Shown: positions 24,769-33,527 of the stretch, piece after piece
Layout: each line of letters begins with the position of its first letter
Position numbering within the stretch: the first letter of the stretch is position 1
Assembly: GCA_900542675.1 (NCBI GenBank)
Contig: UQOT01000001.1
Location: 1-64,000 of the forward strand
Length of the DNA stretch: 64,000 bases
Origin: an uncultured Eubacteriales bacterium
Lineage (GTDB): Bacteria > Bacillota > Clostridia > Monoglobales > Monoglobaceae
Direction: 5' to 3'
The notes under the pieces: generated by a model
The model's database searches: none
Told to the model about the DNA's origin: nothing
The model's input: the letters and a program-made list of their open reading frames with translations, nothing else
Position numbers and translations under genes: made by a program

Positions 24769-25533
24769 TTAAATCTCATCTTTTTCATACATAATTATTG
24801 AAAGCGCGGTACTTCCCGCAGTTTCGGTGCGCAGAATACGCCGTCCCAGTCCAACGGCAAACGTTTCGCCGCCGAGCTCTAAGAATGCGTCCGCCTCCTC
24901 ACGCGCAATACCGCCTTCGGGTCCGATTATCACCGCGATGTTCTCCGCAGCCGCTCCGCTGCTTGAACGCAGTACCTGCTTTAGGTTTTTCTCTCCGCTG
25001 TGACCGAGTTCCTCATAAAGCATAATGCTCAAATCATAACTCTTAAGTGCAGCTATCACATCACAAAATTCAACAGGCTCGGCTACCTGAGGAACAAGAC
25101 CTCTGCCGCACTGTTTAGCGGCTTCGCGAGCTATCTTGTTAAGCCGCTCAATCTTATTTGCGCCGCGTGAGCCGACAGGGATTTTTGCAACCGACCTTAA
25201 GCAGCTGACAGGTACTATCTTATGCACGCCGAGTTCAACCGCTTTTTGGACAATTACGTCGAGCTTTCCCGCCTTCGGAATTCCCTGAAACAGCGTTACC
25301 TTGGTACGCGGTTCAAGGCTCGACTTCTGCACATTTAAAATCCTGCAATTCATACAGGACGCACTGATTTCCGTAATCTCGGTCTCATACTCATAACCGC
25401 TGCCGTCAAATACTGATATTCTGTCGCCGCAGCTCATACGCAGAACCTTCATTATATGCCCTGCGTCCTCATATATAATCAGTGTTTCGTTTTCTCTGTC
25501 AACGTTTTCGGGCTCGGTGAAAAACCTTCTCAT
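24769..25533 (-). CDS. rsmE: 16S rRNA m3U1498 methyltransferase
   Basis: SPOUT-class methyltransferase acting on the 30S decoding region. 254 aa: N-terminal PUA-like domain (MRRFF...HIMKVLRMSCGDRISVFDG), then the knotted SAM domain with VQKAVELGV, IIGPEGGIAREEADAF and LGRRILRTETA. AGGAG precedes the ATG. The usual upstream neighbour prmA is missing; ricT lies 37 nt upstream. Confidence 0.95.
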   Translation of the reverse strand: MRRFFTEPENVDRENETLIIYEDAGHIMKVLRMSCGDRISVFDGSGYEYETEITEISASCMNCRILNVQKSSLEPRTKVTLFQGIPKAGKLDVIVQKAVELGVHKIVPVSCLRSVAKIPVGSRGANKIERLNKIAREAAKQCGRGLVPQVAEPVEFCDVIAALKSYDLSIMLYEELGHSGEKNLKQVLRSSSGAAAENIAVIIGPEGGIAREEADAFLELGGETFAVGLGRRILRTETAGSTALSIIMYEKDEI

Positions 25534-25570
25534 ATACTCCTCTTTCCGCGCGGCAGAGCGCTATTTATGG

Positions 25571-26737
25571 TTATTCCGACTTCTTCTGACCGTTTTGATT
25601 ATTTTGATTATTTTTATTATTCTTATTATTCCTGTTCGGTCTGCGGCGGCCGGCGGATGAACGTTTACTCTCGCCCTGCGGCTTATTCGGCTTTTCGGGC
25701 TTTTTGCTGTCTTCACGCCGCGGCGGCTTCGGCTTGTGCGAGCCCGGCTCAGCCGCGCTCTTTTTGCGGCGGCGTCTGCCTTTATGCCCCTCGTTCTTCG
25801 GCGGCTCCTTTTCCTCTTCCTGCTCAGGCTCTGAAATAAACGACACCGCAGAGAACATCGACTCGGCTCTCTCTAAAGCTTCAGCTTCTTTCCTGGCTCG
25901 AACATCATCGAGCGATACTGTCGGCTCAGCGCCGACAATATTAAATTCGCCGACCTTATAAATTTCTGTTTTATGACCTTCCTCATCATTCAGGCGCACA
26001 CGCACCTGCTGCTTCAATGTCTCAGCATCCACTACAACGCCGCGTCCGTCTATTGTCTCAACCTCGGTTCCGCGGTACGGAATTGTTTTCAGCGCGTCCT
26101 CATACGCCGCCTGCTCATACTGCAAACAGCACATAAGCCTGCCGCACGTACCCGAAATCTTTGTCGGATTGAGCGATAAGCCCTGTTCCTTTGCCATCTT
26201 AATAGACACAGGTCTGAAATCGTCCAAAAACGTGCTGCAGCAAAGCGGACGACCGCATATGCCTATACTGCCGAGCATCCTCGCTTCGTCTCTGACGCCG
26301 ATCTGACGCAGTTCTATACGAATTTTAAATACGCTTGCAAGCGAACGCACAAGGTCACGAAAATCTATGCGCCCGTCAGCCGTAAAATAGAACAAAATCT
26401 TACTGTCGTCAAATGTATACTCAACATCGATAAGCTTCATCTTGAGCTTATGCTCGAGGATTAAGTCGGCTGCAATTTTAAACGCCTCTTTCTCCCTTAT
26501 CTTATCATTCTCGGACTTTTTAAGATCCTCCTCCGTCGCCGTCCTAATTATAGGCTTGAGCGGCGCTACAATCTCCTCGTCCGGAACTTCGCGGTTCGGT
26601 ATCGAGACGCGTCCGAGTTCAATACCGCGCGCGGTCTCGACAACTACCATTTCACCGAGTTTGACCTTTTCACCAATCGGGTCAAAATAATAAATCTTGC
26701 CCGCGTTACTAAATCGAACTCCTATAATTTCTACCAT
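25571..26737 (-). CDS. ricT: RicT (YaaT/PSP1-domain protein), Y-complex component
   Basis: In Bacillus, RicT with RicA and RicF forms a 4Fe-4S complex that steers RNase Y and sporulation. 388 aa. PSP1 domain with cluster cysteines C161/C166/C167 (CGRPLCC) and C198/C203/C204 (CGRLMCC). The C-terminal ~100 residues are an added Lys/Arg/Pro/Asn-rich tail (GRRRRKKSAAEPG... ending in NKNNKNNQNNQNGQ), likely disordered and nucleic-acid binding. It overlaps the holB end by 29 nt. Confidence 0.92.
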   Translation of the reverse strand: MVEIIGVRFSNAGKIYYFDPIGEKVKLGEMVVVETARGIELGRVSIPNREVPDEEIVAPLKPIIRTATEEDLKKSENDKIREKEAFKIAADLILEHKLKMKLIDVEYTFDDSKILFYFTADGRIDFRDLVRSLASVFKIRIELRQIGVRDEARMLGSIGICGRPLCCSTFLDDFRPVSIKMAKEQGLSLNPTKISGTCGRLMCCLQYEQAAYEDALKTIPYRGTEVETIDGRGVVVDAETLKQQVRVRLNDEEGHKTEIYKVGEFNIVGAEPTVSLDDVRARKEAEALERAESMFSAVSFISEPEQEEEKEPPKNEGHKGRRRRKKSAAEPGSHKPKPPRREDSKKPEKPNKPQGESKRSSAGRRRPNRNNKNNKNNQNNQNGQKKSE

Positions 26738-27710
26738 GTATTTCCTCCCAATATTCGCATACCATACAAAACATAGCGATGCGGAAATTTGCGTTGCTTT
26801 TAACTACCCTCTCATACTTTAACGTTATATCTGTAAACTGCACCGCCGCGCGCTTTGTTGCCGCACGCGACAGCTTCTTCATATCCTCCGTCTTATCGGT
26901 GTTTACTATTCTGTCTGCAAGACCGAATTTAAGATGTGCAAAGTCACTGAAAAAGCTTTTCAAAACCGAAAATATAAAATCAATATTGCTCTGCTCACTC
27001 TTTAAAAACTTTGCAAAATCAAAAATCACACGGTTCTCACCGGAGACGAGATTTGTCGCATATGATATTGTGCGGTTTCTGATATCATCCGCACCGTCGC
27101 TGCCGAGCAAACTCAAAGCCGCGCCTATACTGCCGCCGCTCATAACCGCTTTTAGCGCCGCCTCATCCTCAGGCAGTCCGCTAACCTCGCTCAAATAATC
27201 TGCGACAACCTTCTCGGGAAGCGGAGAAAACCTAATCTCATTCGCCCTTGACAAAATCGTGGGCAGCAATTTGCTTGAATTTTCCGCCAGCAAAATAATT
27301 GTGCAATAAAGCGGCGGTTCCTCAAACACCTTTAATATACTGTTCTGCGCCGCAGCAAGCATACTATCCGCGTGCGGAACAATATACACCTTTCTGCCTG
27401 AACTGTACGGTCTTATATATATATCGCGCCGCATCTCCTTAACGGTGTCAACCAAAAGCGCGCCCGACTTGCTCTCAACTCCGCACCACTCGTTTGTCAC
27501 GGTTATTATATCGGGATGCTCCTTAAAATCGGTACCGACAATCTTTTTTGCAAACGCCTGAGCCGTTGTGTACTTGCCGACGCCCGCGGGACCCGAAAAT
27601 ATATAAGCGTGACCTATCCGTCCGCTGCGAAGCGCAGCGTTTAAAACGCTCTTGACATTTTCGTGTCCGTATATTCTATCATCTGTTCCGATTTCGGATA
27701 ATCCCACCAT
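26709..27710 (-). CDS. holB: DNA polymerase III delta-prime subunit
   Basis: Clamp-loader subunit. 333 aa from the ATG at 27710, which has AGAGGT in front; a longer in-frame start would overlap the upstream gene. P-loop-like GPAGVGKYTTAQ, FEEPP sensor region and the arginine-finger segment LSRANEIRF, where the usual SRC is SRA. The zinc-binding cysteine cluster of many bacterial homologues is not visible. The decarboxylase-holB-ricT order matches the Bacillus yaaO-...-holB-yaaT region, with tmk and the small genes missing. Confidence 0.88.
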   Translation of the reverse strand: MVGLSEIGTDDRIYGHENVKSVLNAALRSGRIGHAYIFSGPAGVGKYTTAQAFAKKIVGTDFKEHPDIITVTNEWCGVESKSGALLVDTVKEMRRDIYIRPYSSGRKVYIVPHADSMLAAAQNSILKVFEEPPLYCTIILLAENSSKLLPTILSRANEIRFSPLPEKVVADYLSEVSGLPEDEAALKAVMSGGSIGAALSLLGSDGADDIRNRTISYATNLVSGENRVIFDFAKFLKSEQSNIDFIFSVLKSFFSDFAHLKFGLADRIVNTDKTEDMKKLSRAATKRAAVQFTDITLKYERVVKSNANFRIAMFCMVCEYWEEIHGRNYRSSI

Positions 27711-27723
27711 AAAAACCTCTGTT

Positions 27724-29094
27724 TTACGCCGTAACGGCGATTTTTTTAATGTCGGTAAAATCGCGGATATAGTCCGCGGTATTTTCATCTATAAGCTGCC
27801 CCGGGACGGTTATCGGACTGCACGGCGGACAGCATACCAAAGTTTCCGCGGCAATTCTTCCGACAGCATTTTTAAGGCTCACGCTCACCGATTTACCGAA
27901 ATACGAATTGCGCATATTCTCACTGAGAACAATTTCGGGCATCGGCCGCATATCTATTATATCCTGCGGTCTAAACTCTGACGCGGCAATTTCGCATATC
28001 GCCTTATCTATCGCGTTCAAGTCCTTATCCGTTGCAGCGGCAGTGAGATAAAACAGTACGTTTTTCTCATCCGCCATCTCGGTATAAATCCCGTAATCGC
28101 GGCTCAGCAGCTTAGCTGCGCCGTAGCCCGTGATACCGAGCTTTGAAAAATTAACTACAAGCTTTGTCATATCGCAGTCTGTGTTTAAATCGCGCTTTAA
28201 AATGCACGACACATTGTCAATGACTGAAATACGGCTCTTTATCTCTATAATCTTATCTATCACGCTGTCAAGCCGCTCACTGTCCATTCGCCGAACAGCC
28301 TCGTCAAGCGATGCGAGCAGCATATATGACGGGCTTGACGTCTGAATAAGATTTATGTTTTTAAGCAGACGTTCCTCGTCAATGCGCCCTCCTCTGCCTA
28401 TATGCAAAAGCGCCGTCTGGCCAAGCGCTGCAAGCGTTTTGTGTGTGCTCTGCACAACGATATCCGCGTCCTGTCTGAGCGCGGTCTCGGGCAGCTTATC
28501 ACTGAACACAAAATGAGCTCCGTGCGCCTCGTCCACAATAAGCGGTATTCCAGCTAAGTGAACTGCCTCGGCAATCGCGCGGATATCCGAGCACACGCCC
28601 ATATAACTCGGCGATGTCAATATAACCGCTGCGGCGTCAGAATGCTTTTTAAGCGCCTTAACAACACTTTCAGGTGAAAGATTTAAGTAAATTCCTCTCT
28701 CAAAATCAAACTCCGGCTCAACAAACACCGGTTCCGCACCCGCTAAAATCAACGCGGATACGACCGCCTTGTGACAGGTTCTGTCAACAATGACCTTTTG
28801 GCCTTGCCCTACCACAGTCAGTATAGCCGCTTCAAGCCCCGATGTCGAGCCGCCCACCATAAAGAAAGTGCGCACGGCGCCGAAAATTTCTGCCGCGCGC
28901 TGTTCGCTTTTAAGCAGCACACCGGTCGGCTGCTGCAGGTTGTCGGTCTCCGAAAATTCAGTCACATCTACCGAAAACGCATAGCGGCGGAACTTTCGGC
29001 TTAAGCCCTCGCCGCCGTTATGTCCCGGCATATGTGCCCGAACCCTGTCCTTCTTAGTGAACTTTATCAGTTCATCAAGTAATGTCCTTCTCAC
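27724..29094 (-). CDS. Orn/Lys/Arg decarboxylase family protein (YaaO-like)
   Basis: PLP-dependent fold-type I enzyme. 456 aa: AHMPGHNGGEG, VGGSTSGLEA, DEAHGAHF and the PLP lysine in QSTHKTLAALGQTA, plus a C-terminal PPCSPITVPGQ signature. The start is GTG overlapping the glyS stop by one base (TAGTG). Context (upstream of holB-ricT) is that of Bacillus yaaO, whose physiological substrate is not settled. It is a second member besides speA at 8332, with different active-site flanks. Confidence 0.88.
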   Translation of the reverse strand: MRRTLLDELIKFTKKDRVRAHMPGHNGGEGLSRKFRRYAFSVDVTEFSETDNLQQPTGVLLKSEQRAAEIFGAVRTFFMVGGSTSGLEAAILTVVGQGQKVIVDRTCHKAVVSALILAGAEPVFVEPEFDFERGIYLNLSPESVVKALKKHSDAAAVILTSPSYMGVCSDIRAIAEAVHLAGIPLIVDEAHGAHFVFSDKLPETALRQDADIVVQSTHKTLAALGQTALLHIGRGGRIDEERLLKNINLIQTSSPSYMLLASLDEAVRRMDSERLDSVIDKIIEIKSRISVIDNVSCILKRDLNTDCDMTKLVVNFSKLGITGYGAAKLLSRDYGIYTEMADEKNVLFYLTAAATDKDLNAIDKAICEIAASEFRPQDIIDMRPMPEIVLSENMRNSYFGKSVSVSLKNAVGRIAAETLVCCPPCSPITVPGQLIDENTADYIRDFTDIKKIAVTA

Positions 29095-30476
29095 TAAAAC
29101 TTAATCCTCTCGCGGATATACTCCTCAAGGTCGTCTATCTTTACGCGCTCCTGCTCCATCGAGTCACGATGGCGGACGGTCACGCTGTTATCCTCTGCCG
29201 ACTCAAAGTCATAGGTAATGCAGAATGGCGTACCTATCTCATCCTGACGGCGATATCTCTTGCCGATTGAACCGGCTTCGTCATACTCGCACATAAACTC
29301 CGATGCCAACTTTGCATAAACCTCTCTCGCTCCCTCGCCGAGCTTCTTTGAAAGCGGCAGAACAGCCGCCTTAATCGGTGCAAGAGCGGGGTGGAAGTGC
29401 ATAACAACACGGGTATCGTTCTTCTCCGCGTTCACGACCTCCTCGTCATACGCATCGACCAAAAACGCAAGCGTCACACGGTCTGCGCCGAGCGACGGCT
29501 CAATGCAGTAAGGAATATATTTCTCGTTGGTCTCGGGGTCATTGTACTCCATCTTTTCACCGCTGAACTTGCTGTGCTGCTTTAAGTCAAAATCTGTTCT
29601 GTCAGCTATTCCCCAAAGCTCACCCCAGCCGAACGGGAACATAAACTCAATATCCGTCGTCGCATTGGAATAGTGCGACAGCTCCTCCGGGTCGTGGTCA
29701 CGTAGACGTAAATTTTCTTTCTTTATGCCAAGTGAGAGCAGGAAGTTCTCACAGTAATCCTTCCAGAACTTAAACCATTCCAAATCTGTTCCCGGCTTGC
29801 AGAAGAACTCAAGCTCCATCTGCTCAAACTCTCTTATTCTGAAAATAAAGTTACCCGGAGTAATCTCGTTTCTAAACGACTTTCCTATCTGTCCGATACC
29901 GAACGGGAGCTTCTTTCTCGCCGTTCTCTGAACATTCTTAAAGTTAACAAATATACCCTGGGCAGTCTCGGGTCTCAAATATATCTCGCTCGAGCTGTCC
30001 TCGGTTACACCCTGAAAGGTCTTAAACATCAGATTAAACTTTCTGATATCGGTAAAGTTGTGCTTTCCGCATTCGGGGCAGGCTATGTTCTTCTCTTTAA
30101 TAAACTCAACCATCTTCTCGTCCGACCAGCCGTCAGCCGTCAAGCCTGTCGCATCCTCAATCAGCTTGTCCGCTCTGAAACGTGCGTGACACTCTTTGCA
30201 GTCCATAAGCGGGTCTGAAAATCCGCCTACGTGACCCGATGCCTCCCACGTTTTGGGGTTCATTAATATAGCCGCGTCAAGTCCGACATTGTACGGACTC
30301 TCCTGAACGAACTTCTTCCACCACGCGCGTTTTATGTTATTTTTAAATTCTACGCCGAGCGGGCCGTAATCCCACGAATTTGCAAGACCGCCGTAAATCT
30401 CCGAACCCGGATATACAAAGCCTCTGCCCTTGCAGAGCGCAACTATTTTCTCCATTGTTTTTTCGGTATTATTCAT
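29094..30476 (-). CDS. glyS: Glycyl-tRNA synthetase, single-chain (alpha2) type
   Basis: Charges tRNA-Gly. 460 aa. Class II motifs: [13 protein letters not shown] near the N-terminus, motif 2 region [25 protein letters not shown], motif 3 [15 protein letters not shown], and a C-terminal anticodon-binding domain. Two CXXC pairs (CKEC and CPEC) lie in the insertion. ATG at 30476 with AGGAAAGG is preferred to an in-frame start 24 nt upstream. No T-box leader was seen in the short upstream gap. Confidence 0.95.
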   Translation of the reverse strand: MNNTEKTMEKIVALCKGRGFVYPGSEIYGGLANSWDYGPLGVEFKNNIKRAWWKKFVQESPYNVGLDAAILMNPKTWEASGHVGGFSDPLMDCKECHARFRADKLIEDATGLTADGWSDEKMVEFIKEKNIACPECGKHNFTDIRKFNLMFKTFQGVTEDSSSEIYLRPETAQGIFVNFKNVQRTARKKLPFGIGQIGKSFRNEITPGNFIFRIREFEQMELEFFCKPGTDLEWFKFWKDYCENFLLSLGIKKENLRLRDHDPEELSHYSNATTDIEFMFPFGWGELWGIADRTDFDLKQHSKFSGEKMEYNDPETNEKYIPYCIEPSLGADRVTLAFLVDAYDEEVVNAEKNDTRVVMHFHPALAPIKAAVLPLSKKLGEGAREVYAKLASEFMCEYDEAGSIGKRYRRQDEIGTPFCITYDFESAEDNSVTVRHRDSMEQERVKIDDLEEYIRERIKF

Positions 30477-30563
30477 TTTTATCAGACCTTTCCTAAACAT
30501 TGCTTTATTCTAACGCTAATATTTTAATTATAATATATAAATAGGCATTTTTCAAGTGGTAAT

Positions 30564-31586
30564 TTAATAATACTTCCGAAGTCCCATATACGCCACGGCA
30601 TAGAGCATCAAATACCGCTTTTTCTTCATCAACCGAAACATAGTCGAATGTGCGTCGTAATACTTATCGGGCAGCTCTTCTAAAAACCTGTCCGCTACCC
30701 GCTTAATCTCCCGATAGCGCTCTATAGGCGTATACTCAAACGACGGATTAAACATAAACATCAAAGAAATACCTGTGTTATACACAAAATCACGCGAAAT
30801 AATATCAAGCATTTCGTGATTGTCGGTGTTCCAGCCGTATATGTACTCCATCCTGAACGACTTTAGCTGTGACACTATATCATAATAGTTCTTCGGGAAT
30901 TTTTTAAACAACATACTTCTATCGTTAGTATTATGAATATACAGAATATCATCGACAAACAGAACACGCTCCGCCTTATCGACATACCGCATAATGAAAA
31001 CCTCGTCCTGATGCCTGCGCATCGGCGGATACTTAATGCCGTTATCACGTATTTTGTCAAGCCTGAACATCTTGTTCCACGGTCCGCCCTGTATCCCGCT
31101 CAAGGAGTTGTGGTCATAAAATTTGTGATACTCGCGTCTTATCTTATCACATTCAAAGACCTCGCCGTTTAACTTGTGTACCGCCTTCTTAAAGCCACCG
31201 GCAAGAATTCTTTTAAAGCCAAAAACCGCCATATCGCAGTTTTTCTGTTCCATACGCGAAACAATTTTTTCAATCAAATCATTGCTCATAAGGTCATCGG
31301 CATCTGCAAAATAGACATACTTGCCGTGCGCGTTTTCTATTCCCTTGTTACGCGCAGGCCCCGAGCCCATATTATTCTGACGAAATACACTTACGCGGCT
31401 GTCCGCCTCGGCGAGGGCGCAGCAAACTGCCGACGTATCGTCGGTTGAGCCGTCGTCCACAAGGATAATTTCGATATTTGTATATGTTTGATTTAAAAAT
31501 CCTTTTGCCGCCTCTCTCAGCTGAGAGCCCATATTGAATATAGGCACAACAATACTCACCAATGGCTTATCTGCCACATAAATCAC
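30564..31586 (-). CDS. GT2 glycosyltransferase of the exopolysaccharide locus (paralogue 1)
   Basis: Family 2 inverting glycosyltransferase. 340 aa: GT-A core with LVSIVVPIFN, LVDDGSTDDT and ADADDL (DxD-like, metal and nucleotide-sugar binding), and a C-terminal region ending in MLYAVAYMGLRKYY. Start is GTG; a GTG nine bases further in is possible. Close paralogue of the next gene upstream; both share PPMRRHQDEVFIMR. Probably adds a sugar to the lipid-linked repeat unit. Last gene of the EPS run before glyS. Confidence 0.88.
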   Translation of the reverse strand: MIYVADKPLVSIVVPIFNMGSQLREAAKGFLNQTYTNIEIILVDDGSTDDTSAVCCALAEADSRVSVFRQNNMGSGPARNKGIENAHGKYVYFADADDLMSNDLIEKIVSRMEQKNCDMAVFGFKRILAGGFKKAVHKLNGEVFECDKIRREYHKFYDHNSLSGIQGGPWNKMFRLDKIRDNGIKYPPMRRHQDEVFIMRYVDKAERVLFVDDILYIHNTNDRSMLFKKFPKNYYDIVSQLKSFRMEYIYGWNTDNHEMLDIISRDFVYNTGISLMFMFNPSFEYTPIERYREIKRVADRFLEELPDKYYDAHSTMFRLMKKKRYLMLYAVAYMGLRKYY

Positions 31587-31608
31587 ATCCCAAATTTTTG
31601 TATTTTTT

Positions 31609-32619
31609 TCAGCGGTGATAGTGCTTCCAAAGCGCCATTCTTGCTGCTATAAACAGCATTGGATAATTCTTAGAGCGCATAAGCTTTAACAAATCGGAAT
31701 TTGAATTAAATTCCTTGTTGGGAAGCTCAGCAATAAATTCACGGCTTATACTCTTAATGCTGCGATACCGCCACAAAACAGAGCGCTTAAACTTCGGATT
31801 AAACATCACAATAAGCGCCTGACAAGTGCCGTTTAAGAAACTTTGACACACCATATCAACGATTTTTTTGTTGTCTTTATTCCACGACAAAATATATTCG
31901 TTGCTGTAATTGTTAAGCTCCAAAACGTACGAAAAATAGTCTATTGGGAATTTCTCAAACAGTCCCTTTGCGTCATTCTGAAAATAATTATACAGTACAT
32001 CCTCGATAAACACTACTTTTTCGCAAACATCAACAAAGCGCATAATAAATACCTCGTCCTGATGCCTGCGCATCGGCGGATATTCTATATTATATTCACG
32101 CACCTTATCTGTGCGAAACATCTTGTTCCACGGCGCACCCTGAATTCCTCTCGGGTCGTAGAACCCATAGAACTTATCATACTCGCGCCGCACCTCATCG
32201 CCTGTGTACACTCCGCTTTTCTTTTTTACATCGGTTCTTTTGCCTCTCCACGAAATCACTCTGAAGCCGAACACCGCAAGGTCTGCGCCGTTTTCCTCAA
32301 GCCTGCTCACAGCCGTTTCGACAAGCTCTGGTTCAAGCAAATCGTCCGAATCGGAAAAGTATATATACTTACCCGCGGCTTTCTTAATACCGATATTTCT
32401 CGCGGAACCCGAACCTTCGTGATTGCCGCGAACTATATGTATTCTTTCATCTTCTCGGCTGAGCTGCTTACATATCTCATACGAATTGTCGGTTGAGCAA
32501 TCATCAACCAAAATAATCTCTATATTTTTATACGTCTGACTTATAATTGACCGAACCGCCGGATAAAGTTTTTCACCGCCGTTATAAATCGGCACAACAA
32601 TGCTTACGAGTGGTTCCAT
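31609..32619 (-). CDS. GT2 glycosyltransferase of the exopolysaccharide locus (paralogue 2)
   Basis: 336 aa, same architecture as its neighbour: LVSIVVPIYN, LVDDCSTDNS, SDSDDL and PPMRRHQDEVFIMR. The start at 32619 is supported by AGGGA. Tandem duplication followed by divergence is evident from shared motifs along the whole length. Acceptor and donor sugars cannot be told from sequence. Confidence 0.88.
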   Translation of the reverse strand: MEPLVSIVVPIYNGGEKLYPAVRSIISQTYKNIEIILVDDCSTDNSYEICKQLSREDERIHIVRGNHEGSGSARNIGIKKAAGKYIYFSDSDDLLEPELVETAVSRLEENGADLAVFGFRVISWRGKRTDVKKKSGVYTGDEVRREYDKFYGFYDPRGIQGAPWNKMFRTDKVREYNIEYPPMRRHQDEVFIMRFVDVCEKVVFIEDVLYNYFQNDAKGLFEKFPIDYFSYVLELNNYSNEYILSWNKDNKKIVDMVCQSFLNGTCQALIVMFNPKFKRSVLWRYRSIKSISREFIAELPNKEFNSNSDLLKLMRSKNYPMLFIAARMALWKHYHR

Positions 32620-32658
32620 ATTATATTCCCTGCAATTCATTAATATTTGCGCGCTGTC

Positions 32659-33507
32659 TTAATACCAACATAGGTCTATAACCGCAAGCTCCGGACGGTT
32701 ATTTATTCTCGGCAGGATATTAGAATTGCCGAGACCGCGGCATATTATTAACTTGCTGTTTTCTATCTCGTGATATCCTTCGGTAAGCTCCGGGAACATT
32801 CCCTGACCCGGAGCGTAAACTCCGCCTATGACCGGCAGACGTACAAGACCGCCGTGCGCGTGCCCGCAAAGCGCAAGGTCAATCGGATATTGCTCGATTA
32901 CGCCCTGGAACTCGTGCGGGTAATGGCATAGCAGCAGTTTAAAGTAATCCTCTTCGATATACTTATCAAAAAATTCGTGTCCGTAGCGCTCGAACTGATC
33001 CGGGCCCTGTGAAAGTCCGCCGATATTCAGCTTGGTGCTCTTTATCTGCACAACCTCAGATTCATCGTTCAAAACGTGAACTCCGATTTCCTCCAAATCC
33101 TTGTCAATCTCAGAGTCGCGGAACAACATAGCTTCATACTCGTGATTTCCGAGCGAATAGTATACGGGCGCAACGTTCACAAGCTGCTTAAACAGCGTTA
33201 TAACCTCATCGTAATTCGACTTTTTACGCTTGTTGGAGTCACCCACACACGCAATTAAATCAGGGTGCAAAGTCTTTATCTGCTCCACAAGCCGAATGTT
33301 ATCCTTTCCGAACTCTCGCAGATGCAAATCGGAAATCGTAACTATTCGAATGCTGTCCGACACCTTGCTCGACTGTACCTGATAAAACGTAACGTCAATC
33401 TTTGACTGGTCAACAAGGTTGAACACACATACGCAAAGGACAACAGCTAGAATTATACATATTATCCTCTTTTTGTATTTTAAAAGTAATTCAAGATATT
33501 TTCTCAT
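32659..33507 (-). CDS. Membrane-anchored calcineurin-like metallophosphoesterase (YkuE/YaeI type)
   Basis: 282 aa: one N-terminal transmembrane helix (about 14-32), then a binuclear metallophosphoesterase domain facing outside, with ISDLHL, GDSNK, SLGNHEYE, CHYPHEF and LCGHAHGG. Family members hydrolyse phosphodiesters or UDP-linked lipids; the substrate is unknown. Lying between chain-length and glycosyltransferase genes, it may act on a phosphorylated or lipid-linked glycan (inference). Confidence 0.85.
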   Translation of the reverse strand: MRKYLELLLKYKKRIICIILAVVLCVCVFNLVDQSKIDVTFYQVQSSKVSDSIRIVTISDLHLREFGKDNIRLVEQIKTLHPDLIACVGDSNKRKKSNYDEVITLFKQLVNVAPVYYSLGNHEYEAMLFRDSEIDKDLEEIGVHVLNDESEVVQIKSTKLNIGGLSQGPDQFERYGHEFFDKYIEEDYFKLLLCHYPHEFQGVIEQYPIDLALCGHAHGGLVRLPVIGGVYAPGQGMFPELTEGYHEIENSKLIICRGLGNSNILPRINNRPELAVIDLCWY

Positions 33508-33527
33508 CGATTATGTTCTCCAGTTCC

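Noticed and set aside
27711..27788. N-terminal extension of holB
   Set aside because: It overlaps the upstream decarboxylase gene, and AGAGGT plus the conserved start support the ATG at 27710.
30477..30563. T-box riboswitch upstream of glyS
   Set aside because: The gap is under 90 nt and has no GGTGG-type antiterminator or terminator hairpin.
31843..32496. 217-codon plus-strand open frame opposite the GT2 gene
   Set aside because: It is antisense to a clear glycosyltransferase; composition is that of a reverse-strand shadow.
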